NCBI GenBank assembly: GCA_011523685.1
Contig: WTGG01000028.1
Coordinates: 26,907-90,906, forward strand
Direction: 5' to 3'
Length of the DNA stretch: 64,000 nt
From: Coxiellaceae bacterium
GTDB lineage: Bacteria; Pseudomonadota; Gammaproteobacteria; Coxiellales; Coxiellaceae
How positions within the stretch are numbered: the stretch's first letter is position 1; every line of letters starts with the position of its first letter. A model generated the notes under the pieces. The model did not search any database. It was not told the DNA's origin and saw nothing but the letters and a program-made list of their open reading frames with translations. This document shows positions 57,485-64,000 of the stretch, one piece after another. Both the position numbers and the translations under genes were made by a program.

Positions 57485-57997
57485 TTAGCTGGATGTATGT
57501 TGGTGAGGCTGAACGGCTTCTGGTAATCGCGCCATGGTTTTTGCTAGCATATCAAGGGCTGCTTTAGAGAATATGCCTTGACTAAATGTACTGTTCAATG
57601 ACAGTGTTTGATCAGATGATATGCGCGCTGAACGTAGGCAGAGAATGGCTAATCCAATGGGGGCTGCCAGGGCGGCTGCCCAAAATAGTTGATCTCGCCT
57701 AAGGATCTTTAAGCCCGCAGTTAAGTGGGTATCAGGGATGAGTGTAATCATCTGGTAGAGAGATCTTGGATCTTTAGAATGTCGTATGGTGATTGCGATG
57801 CCGCACAAATTTGTATCTGTCAATGGTGCTCTCATTGCTTGAGGGATGATTTTAACAGCTCCCTGTGTCGGTATAGGCATGGTTTGTTGATCAAAAGCAC
57901 GAATTTCGTAACCAGTACCTTTTTCTAGTGCATAAAAGATGTGGTGTGGATTCTTGATGTCATAGGGTTTGTTATTGTTTGGATTAATTAATGGCAT
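57485..57997 (-). CDS. Orphan protein with one membrane segment
   Basis: A 170-residue protein; one hydrophobic helix at about 107-121 (LFWAAALAAPIGLAILCL). The N-terminal half is soluble and the C-terminal tail is polar. No family recognised and weak ribosome site. Confidence 0.5.
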   Translation of the reverse strand: MPLINPNNNKPYDIKNPHHIFYALEKGTGYEIRAFDQQTMPIPTQGAVKIIPQAMRAPLTDTNLCGIAITIRHSKDPRSLYQMITLIPDTHLTAGLKILRRDQLFWAAALAAPIGLAILCLRSARISSDQTLSLNSTFSQGIFSKAALDMLAKTMARLPEAVQPHQHTSS

Positions 57998-58125
57998 GAG
58001 AGTTAGCTCTGTCGGTCGTTTGTGATGGCAATATTACTCACGTTTGTCGAGAATGCCTACCGGGTTTAATTGATTAATCTTTCATTCAGCTTTGTTTTTT
58101 TATTATTCCTCTATTGATCAATGGG

Positions 58126-59469
58126 TTAAATTTTTTCATCAGCATTAACTTGATTGATCGTGCATGCTAGAGAACCGTGATGTACTTGAACAGTAATATT
58201 GTCACCCTGATTGACTTGTGAAGCATCAGTAATCGTGTTGCCTTCATGATGGGCAATGGCATAACCACGTTCGAGTGTTTTCAAAGGGCTGTGTGCATCC
58301 AATGTGCGTGAAAGTAAACGCATCGTGTCTTTTTGTTGCTTGAGTTGATGTGTCATGGATTGATGGAGACGTTGTTGATGAGCATTCAGGTGATTATGTG
58401 CCTGTTGTAATAAGTTAGTGGGTGATTGTGCGAGTAGGCGTGCTTGATAGTGATCCAGTGCTTGTGCTTGTTGCTGTTGTAGTCGTTGTACACTGGTCAT
58501 GAGTCGTTCTTGTAATGCAGTAAGCGTGGTTTGCTGTTGCGCTAATTGTTGAGAGGGGTGTATTAAACGTTTTTGTAGGTGTGCCAGTTGTACCTGTTCT
58601 TGATTTAAGCCGTGTTTTATAGCATGAGTAAGGCGATCCTGTAATGCAGTTAATTGTTGGTGGATCTCGAATTGATCGGGTGTGATGAGTTCTGCTGCAG
58701 CGCTTGGGGTAGCTCCTCGTTGATCGGCAACAAAGTCGGCAATGGTGTGGTCTATCTCATGACCAATCCCGGTGACTACGGGAAGTTGGCTATTAAAGAT
58801 AGCTTGTGCGACACGTTCTTCATTGAATGGCCACAGGTCTTCAATCGATCCACCACCGCGTGCCAGCAATAAGACATCCACTTCTTGGCGTTGATGAGCG
58901 CTCCCAAGCGCTTGGCAAATGCTGTCAGCCGCTTGTTCACCTTGCACGATACACGGATAAATGATCAGAGGAATTGCTGGAAAGCGGCGTCGTGTGACGT
59001 TAAGAATATCTTGCAATGCTGCGCTTGTCGGTGAGGCGATGATGCCGATGCGTTTGGGATACTTGGGTATGGGTTGTTTGTGCTCTGCGCGAAACCAGCC
59101 TTTCGCATCGAGTTCAGTTTTCAGTTGTTCAAATGCGATGTGCCAGCGACCTTCGCCGTGTGGTGTGAGCTGTTGAATGATCAGTTGATAGTCGCCTCGA
59201 GGTGCGTACAAACTGACTCGAGCCAAGACCAATACTTCATCACCATTTTTAGGCATGGGGATGGTGTTGCGATGACGCGTTTTAAAGAAAGCGCAACGCA
59301 CTTGTGCGTGCTGGTCTTTGAGAGAGAAATACCAATGGCCCGAGCTGGGGCAGGCAAGGTTGGAGATCTCACCAACAACATGCACGACTCGAAACTGTTG
59401 CTCTAAGCATTGACTGGCTTGCTGGTTAAGTTCTGAAACGCTTAATGTGTGTGTGGCTTGAGCTAGCAT
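58126..59469 (-). CDS. xseA: Exodeoxyribonuclease VII large subunit
   Basis: XseA degrades single-stranded DNA as a complex with XseB. The 447-residue protein has an N-terminal OB fold (EISNLACPSSGHWYFSLKD), the catalytic domain with IIASPTSAALQDILNVTRRRFP and RGGGSIEDLWPFNEE, and a long coiled coil that holds XseB. The xseB gene is not adjacent. It overlaps the end of pabB by 7 bases. Confidence 0.96.
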   Translation of the reverse strand: MLAQATHTLSVSELNQQASQCLEQQFRVVHVVGEISNLACPSSGHWYFSLKDQHAQVRCAFFKTRHRNTIPMPKNGDEVLVLARVSLYAPRGDYQLIIQQLTPHGEGRWHIAFEQLKTELDAKGWFRAEHKQPIPKYPKRIGIIASPTSAALQDILNVTRRRFPAIPLIIYPCIVQGEQAADSICQALGSAHQRQEVDVLLLARGGGSIEDLWPFNEERVAQAIFNSQLPVVTGIGHEIDHTIADFVADQRGATPSAAAELITPDQFEIHQQLTALQDRLTHAIKHGLNQEQVQLAHLQKRLIHPSQQLAQQQTTLTALQERLMTSVQRLQQQQAQALDHYQARLLAQSPTNLLQQAHNHLNAHQQRLHQSMTHQLKQQKDTMRLLSRTLDAHSPLKTLERGYAIAHHEGNTITDASQVNQGDNITVQVHHGSLACTINQVNADEKI

Positions 59470-60845
59470 AGGGGTTCCTTAGTGCTATTGAGAAAGGTGG
59501 ATTCTAAGAGTTGTAATAAACGGCCAATTTTGGTGAGCGTTTCTTGGTATTCAGTGTCTGCTTGTGAGTCATGCACAATGCCGCCACCGGCATAAGCATA
59601 CACGGTATTATTAACGCACAGTAAGGTGCGAATCAAAATATTGCTATCGAGGCTGCCGTTGGTGTCACAATACATCAGCGAACCGCAATACGCTGAACGG
59701 TGAAAGGGTTCGAGTTCTGCAAGGATTTCCATTGCGCGAATTTTAGGTGCACCGGTAATTGACCCACCAGGAAAACACGTTTTTAAGGTGTCGAGGCTGT
59801 GTTGATCGATTTGTTGTTGACCGGTAACGGTGCTGATGAGGTGATGCACATTGGGAAAGCTATGCAGTTCGCACAGGGCTGGTACATCGACAGCATCGCA
59901 TGTTCGCGCTAAGTCATTTCTTAGTAAATCAACAATCATGCAGTTTTCAGCACGATCTTTTTCACTGTGTAATAAGGCTTTGGCAAGTGCTGTATCTTTT
60001 ACAGGGTCTGTATCGCGCGGTGCTGTGCCTTTGATGGGTTGTGTGATGACTTGTCGATCTTGAATGCGAATAAAGCGTTCTGGTGAATGGCTGAGGATGT
60101 CTCCCCAAGGGGTGTGAAAAAAACCACTAAACGGCGAGCTGTGTTGTTGTCGTAGGTGTTGGTAGGCTGTAAAAGGCGATCCTCGGTAAGTTGTTTGAAA
60201 ACGCTGACATAAATTAGCTTGGTAGCAATCTCCATCGCGGATATGTTGTTTGAGTTGATGGAACGCCTGTTGATACTCTGACGCTGTAATACAAGGTTTA
60301 AATGCTTGCTGAAGTTGAAAGTGTGATGAAGATGGGAGAGGTTGTTTCAGTGTTGAAAGGATATGCGTGATGGTGTCGTGATGAGCATCTAATGATGATA
60401 TCAGCCAGGCTGCTTGTTGTTGATGATCCACCACAATGGTCCAATCATAAAGGCCGATCACAGCATCGGGGAGTGCGATATCTTGATAGCGATGATGTGG
60501 AAGCGTTTCGAGTTGATGTCCGGCATCGTAACCCATAAAGCCTAGAGCGCCTGTGGTAAATGGCAGGTGTTTGGGTGCATCACTGACATGGGGGTGATGA
60601 GCAATTTCTGTTTTTAAGACATCAAACAGGGTGTCATGGTGGTAGTGATTATGATTATCAGTCTGTAAATGCTGGCAACGGCCGTACGAAATTAGTCGCT
60701 TTTGAGGCGCTGCACTGATGATATCGAATCGACGGTGGGTATTAGCATCTCGTCCACTATCGAGAAAGATAGCAAATGGCCATGAGGCAAAATGAGCAAA
60801 CAGATCACCACTGTCATTGGGGTAGGGTAGGGTCAGGCAGGTCAT
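59463..60845 (-). CDS. pabB: Aminodeoxychorismate synthase component I
   Basis: PabB turns chorismate and ammonia (from PabA) into aminodeoxychorismate for folate. The 460-residue protein has the chorismate-binding blocks PIKGTAPRD, ENCMIVDLLRNDLART, CFPGGSITGAPKIRAMEIL and the C-terminal GGGIVHDSQADTEYQET. The PIKGT motif lysine distinguishes it from anthranilate synthase (which has PIAGT). Divergent from tsaB. Confidence 0.95.
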   Translation of the reverse strand: MTCLTLPYPNDSGDLFAHFASWPFAIFLDSGRDANTHRRFDIISAAPQKRLISYGRCQHLQTDNHNHYHHDTLFDVLKTEIAHHPHVSDAPKHLPFTTGALGFMGYDAGHQLETLPHHRYQDIALPDAVIGLYDWTIVVDHQQQAAWLISSLDAHHDTITHILSTLKQPLPSSSHFQLQQAFKPCITASEYQQAFHQLKQHIRDGDCYQANLCQRFQTTYRGSPFTAYQHLRQQHSSPFSGFFHTPWGDILSHSPERFIRIQDRQVITQPIKGTAPRDTDPVKDTALAKALLHSEKDRAENCMIVDLLRNDLARTCDAVDVPALCELHSFPNVHHLISTVTGQQQIDQHSLDTLKTCFPGGSITGAPKIRAMEILAELEPFHRSAYCGSLMYCDTNGSLDSNILIRTLLCVNNTVYAYAGGGIVHDSQADTEYQETLTKIGRLLQLLESTFLNSTKEPLC

Positions 60846-60917
60846 GTTTTGTGCTTGCTTCTTCCAGTTAAAATACGCATCATATTGTACCCAAAAAACA
60901 GCCCGGAGATAGGGGTA

Positions 60918-61601
60918 ATGCCATCCATTTTAGCGTTTGACACCGCAACAGCGACAGGTTCTGTGGCAGTATTACATCAAGGTCGTTGTGTGTCTCACAC
61001 AGAGCCGATGCCACGTGAGCATTCGCAGCGCATGTTGCCACTGATTGATCGTTTGCTGCAAGAAGCGGGTGTTGAGTTGTCGAGCTTAGACGCCATTGCG
61101 TTTACTCATGGTCCTGGGAGTTTTATGGGTGTCCGATTAGCAACAGGCTTTGCGCAAGGGTTAGCGTTTGGTGCGGATATCCCGGTGATACCTCTATCCA
61201 CGTTACAAGTGTTGGCGCAAACGGCTTATGCCACTCATGGCGTTAAACGGGTGTTAGCTGCATGGGATGCTCGCATGGATAGTCTGTATTGGGGCGGATA
61301 TGTGTGTGATGCAGAAGGGGTTATGCAACCCGTGTTACCCGATGCCTTGACGCGTGCGGATGCTTGGGTGTGGCCTGATGATTCTTGGAATTGTGTGGGC
61401 AATGCCTGGTCAGTCTATCAATCGGCGTTACCCGAAATGCCAGAATCCATCGAGCGAGGTGATCTAGAGTGTGTCCCTGATGCTGAAGCGATGTTAACAC
61501 TGGCGCAAGCGCGTTTATTAACACAAACAACAACCAGCCCTTTAACGGTTCAGCCATTGTATTTGCGCAATCAAGTGGCTCATGAGCCAAAAAACTCTTA
61601 G
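60918..61601 (+). CDS. tsaB: tRNA threonylcarbamoyl adenosine protein TsaB
   Basis: TsaB pairs with TsaD and TsaE to install t6A at position 37 of ANN-decoding tRNAs. I start at ATG 60918, preceded by GGAGATAGGGG; an earlier frame to 60849 lacks a site. The 227 residues begin ILAFDTATATGSVAV and include HSQRMLPLIDRLL and GPGSFMGVRLATGFAQGLA (usually GPGSFTG; the change to Met is conservative). It is inactive as an ATPase in the family and acts as scaffold for TsaD. Confidence 0.95.
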   Translation: MPSILAFDTATATGSVAVLHQGRCVSHTEPMPREHSQRMLPLIDRLLQEAGVELSSLDAIAFTHGPGSFMGVRLATGFAQGLAFGADIPVIPLSTLQVLAQTAYATHGVKRVLAAWDARMDSLYWGGYVCDAEGVMQPVLPDALTRADAWVWPDDSWNCVGNAWSVYQSALPEMPESIERGDLECVPDAEAMLTLAQARLLTQTTTSPLTVQPLYLRNQVAHEPKNS

Positions 61602-61619
61602 TGAAATGAGGTATCAACA

Positions 61620-62459
61620 ATGACAGAAGAACTACAGCAAGCGGTAGAGGCAAGCCCATTAGGGCAAACAGTCAACTATCGTGATCAGTACGCGCCGGAG
61701 TTATTAGTCTCTATTCCTCGCGCGGCTAATCGTTCTGCGTTGGGTCTCACTGGGCCATTACCTTTTCAAGGCTTTGATCGTTGGGTGGGCTATGAGTTGT
61801 CTTGGTTAAACCTTCAGGGTAAGCCTCAGGCGGCTCTATTAACGTTTGATGTATCGTGTGATTCTACTGCATTAGTTGAGTCTAAGTCATTGAAATTATA
61901 CTTAAATTCATTTAATCAAACACAGTTTGATGATCAGGGTGCTGTCATGACATGCTTGCAACGTGACTTATCTGAGGCTGCGCATGGTGAGGTGCGTGTC
62001 ACGTTGCAATCATTGATGGCGTGTGAGGGGCGTGCTTGGCGCAGTTTTACGGGCCAGTGTCTGGATGATTTAGAGGTGAGTTGCGACACGTATAGCGTTA
62101 GACCGGATTACCTCACCACGACAGAGGGTGAATCGGTGCAAGAAACTCTGTATACGCACCTGTTTAAATCCAATTGCTTGGTCACGGGCCAGCCAGATTG
62201 GGCATCGGTAGCTGTGCATTATAAAGGTCAACCTATTGATTATAATGGTTTATTTAAATATTGGGTGTCTTACCGACAGCATAATGAGTTTCATGAGATG
62301 TGTGTTGAGCGCATGTTCACAGACATCTTGCGCTGTTGTCAGCCAGACGCTTTGTGCGTAGAAGCGTGCTTTACTCGGCGAGGCGGGTTAGACATCAGCC
62401 CGTGGCGTGCAACACCTGGCTTTCAGCCTGAATTAACGCATCATGCCTTGCGACAATAG
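61620..62459 (+). CDS. queF: NADPH-dependent 7-cyano-7-deazaguanine reductase
   Basis: QueF reduces preQ0 to preQ1 for queuosine. The 279-residue size marks the bimodular (type II) form. The catalytic Cys186 and Asp193 are in SNCLVTGQPDWASV, and the NADPH motif is LVESKSLKLYLNSFNQT; HEMCVERMF follows. It lies 18 bases after tsaB, so it is probably co-transcribed; both products modify tRNA. Confidence 0.96.
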   Translation: MTEELQQAVEASPLGQTVNYRDQYAPELLVSIPRAANRSALGLTGPLPFQGFDRWVGYELSWLNLQGKPQAALLTFDVSCDSTALVESKSLKLYLNSFNQTQFDDQGAVMTCLQRDLSEAAHGEVRVTLQSLMACEGRAWRSFTGQCLDDLEVSCDTYSVRPDYLTTTEGESVQETLYTHLFKSNCLVTGQPDWASVAVHYKGQPIDYNGLFKYWVSYRQHNEFHEMCVERMFTDILRCCQPDALCVEACFTRRGGLDISPWRATPGFQPELTHHALRQ

Positions 62460-62513
62460 TCGCTTGGTATTGATGGTTGATCCTGTGTCTTTTTTTACCA
62501 AAAAAGCATGAAA
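62460..62513. other. Short intergenic region after queF
   Basis: Includes a CTTTTTTT-acc-AAAAAAG inverted repeat near 62490-62506 which may end queF transcription on the plus strand only weakly. Confidence 0.3.
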
Positions 62514-62546
62514 TTTAAGATTTCCTTAATCTAATTTATATATAGT
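62514..62546 (+). promoter_or_regulatory. PmrA-like box and -10 element (best match)
   Basis: TTTAAGATT and CTTAATCTA with 2 bases between (62514-62533), then 7 bases, then TATAGT (62541-62546). Both half-sites hold TTAA with the 11-base period and the spacing equals that at 19537 and 47490. It lies 60 bases before the last gene. Confidence 0.65.
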
Positions 62547-62606
62547 AGTCATTACTCTTATTGAGTTTTTAATCCTCTTTGAACGACCCCACTGATCGGA
62601 AACGAT

Positions 62607-64000
62607 ATGCGTAAATCTAAAGACTCAACATATTCCGCTATAGAAGCAGCAGCTTTAGCATTGCAAAAAAAACAAATTGAGGAAATGTATGCGGTAGCAG
62701 AAGCTGACAAGAAAAAGCATCAGTTCACGGTTCAAGATTCTGATTCCGCTGATGAAAGCCAAACATTTATAGTAAAGCTTCAGTTTAACGAGCATTCATC
62801 GACTTTGAGTGATGGTGGTCATACCACTGATGAAGATGGTTCAGGTGATGGGGCACCTCATGAGGATCAGACACCAAACACCTATACCGTAATACTGTCA
62901 TCAGAAGCATCGACTTCAGCAGGATCTTCTCCTGCAACACCAGCTGACGCTCAATCTTGTCAATTTACCGTGATGCAACCAACAACTGCATCTCCTAAAG
63001 ATCACATTGTCGTCAAGTGCGAGAAAAATGAAAAGATCGATCCAAAAGCGGCTTTGCGATTACAGCTTATGGTGGTGTTTCGTCATTTAGCGGCAAACAC
63101 AACAGCAGAGAAACCGCTCTCTGAGATTCACTTCCACAAATTTACTGGGCTACCGGAAGGGGTGACATACAGTGAGGGGAGTGATGTAGAAGAGGGAGTC
63201 GCTGCTAGTAGTTCCAAGGGGCTTGCTAACCTTAAGTTTATATTTACTAAAGGCGATGGCGTAGAGACAATTAACGCTGATAATTTTATCCTTGAGACGT
63301 TGCGATCTTTCAAGGAAAGCGACGCATTGGGTGATCACATTCAATCAGTTGATTCACTAAATGTATTCATGCCTGGTGAGAGTAGGCCTTTAGTGAAAAC
63401 TTCAACTGCTGCTGATACAGATGAAAAAGGTTCACCAGCTGTTAGAGGTCCAAAGTCTCGTCACGCTACAGGTTCACAAACTTGGTTTAAATGGTTAGGT
63501 GGTATGGCTGTTATATCGACTATACCTGGGTTGGCAAATTATTTTTCGAAACAAGATAGCAATGACGAAACCCACTTCTCTCAAGGATTTTTGGAACTTA
63601 TCAAGGAAATTGATGGCGAAGGTGATTCTGCAATAATCACTCAAAAAACCAATGTTTTTTTGCAAGGACTTAACGTAACGTCATTGGGTAAAGATGAGTT
63701 TGACCTCCTAAAGCTACTCTCAAAAAATGCTTCATCAGATAGTTGTTCTGCTGAATCAATGAATCCGCTTGTGAATTCTTCACCAACAACTCCGCAGCCT
63801 GCAATGGCTGATGCAGTTAGCCACTTTCTTACTAAAGCCAAAGAAGAACTGGCTCAACAACTAGAATCTTACACTGAAGTAACGTCAGCGAATGTGCAAG
63901 AAGTACATCAACGTATTCAAGATGTAAAAGATCTTGATATAGGAATAGATACTTCGGGTCTAGAACAACAGCTTGAAGATTTTAAAGCAGCCTTTGTTAA
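62607..64000 (+). CDS. Large orphan protein, 3' end outside the window, candidate effector
   Basis: An open frame of 464 codons that runs off the right edge. It starts with ATG 62607; a GGAAA sequence lies just upstream, a weak ribosome site. The first 330 residues are soluble, rich in Ser, Asp, Glu and Thr, with a likely beta-rich region between about 145 and 250. One moderately hydrophobic segment (WLGGMAVISTIPGLANYF, about 295-312) could be membrane-associated, and the final part is helical and charged. No motif recognised. A PmrA-like promoter box lies directly upstream, so a type IV-secreted effector is a good guess. Confidence 0.75.
   Translation, partial: MRKSKDSTYSAIEAAALALQKKQIEEMYAVAEADKKKHQFTVQDSDSADESQTFIVKLQFNEHSSTLSDGGHTTDEDGSGDGAPHEDQTPNTYTVILSSEASTSAGSSPATPADAQSCQFTVMQPTTASPKDHIVVKCEKNEKIDPKAALRLQLMVVFRHLAANTTAEKPLSEIHFHKFTGLPEGVTYSEGSDVEEGVAASSSKGLANLKFIFTKGDGVETINADNFILETLRSFKESDALGDHIQSVDSLNVFMPGESRPLVKTSTAADTDEKGSPAVRGPKSRHATGSQTWFKWLGGMAVISTIPGLANYFSKQDSNDETHFSQGFLELIKEIDGEGDSAIITQKTNVFLQGLNVTSLGKDEFDLLKLLSKNASSDSCSAESMNPLVNSSPTTPQPAMADAVSHFLTKAKEELAQQLESYTEVTSANVQEVHQRIQDVKDLDIGIDTSGLEQQLEDFKAAFV

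Overview
The window is a piece of a moderately AT-rich gammaproteobacterial chromosome. The core genes are standard for the class: rne divergent from rluC, then yceD-rpmF-plsX-fabH-fabD-fabG-acpP-fabF-mltG-tmk-holB-tatD in one direction. Several orphan genes for large, helical, unrecognised proteins lie between them. Three of these have upstream tandem repeats that resemble the PmrA box of Legionella and Coxiella. This points to the Legionellales or a similar intracellular, effector-secreting lineage. That placement is inference; no secretion machinery is visible.

Region by region: 1-3 kb holds two overlapping orphan genes, a Vat-type acetyltransferase and a decayed tyrosine recombinase. 3-16.7 kb is the housekeeping block of RNA processing, rRNA modification, fatty acid synthesis, cell wall enzymes and DNA replication. 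16.7-27.7 kb is gene-poor accessory DNA with a secreted protein and a broken copy of part of it, a 3-methyladenine glycosylase/SDR pair, an MltB-like transglycosylase, a small acidic protein, a cysteine-rich protein, a His/Pro-rich lipoprotein and a multi-pass membrane protein.

27.9-32.2 kb carries a YcaO gene and a TfuA gene with a 4-base overlap. They are preceded by a 37-codon peptide gene with its own promoter and Shine-Dalgarno sequence and a strong hairpin between it and ycaO. A 442-residue protein of unknown function lies upstream on the same strand. This looks like a small ribosomal-peptide (RiPP) cluster, probably for backbone thioamidation, and is the best candidate for an undescribed system here.

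32.5-45.4 kb mixes an orphan 600-residue protein, arginase, a YHYH protein, ComEA, a nitrogen-assimilation group (TorF-like porin, Amt, eukaryote-type glutamine synthetase), lpxH, cysS and an nfeD-stomatin pair. 45.5-64 kb alternates orphan genes with a tRNA-Leu(CAA), a lone LuxR-type HTH protein, a sugar/H+ symporter, a fatty-acid desaturase, xseA-pabB, tsaB and queF. The last gene runs off the right end.

Several genes were re-started at internal codons on Shine-Dalgarno evidence; this is stated in each entry. All CDS coordinates include the stop codon.
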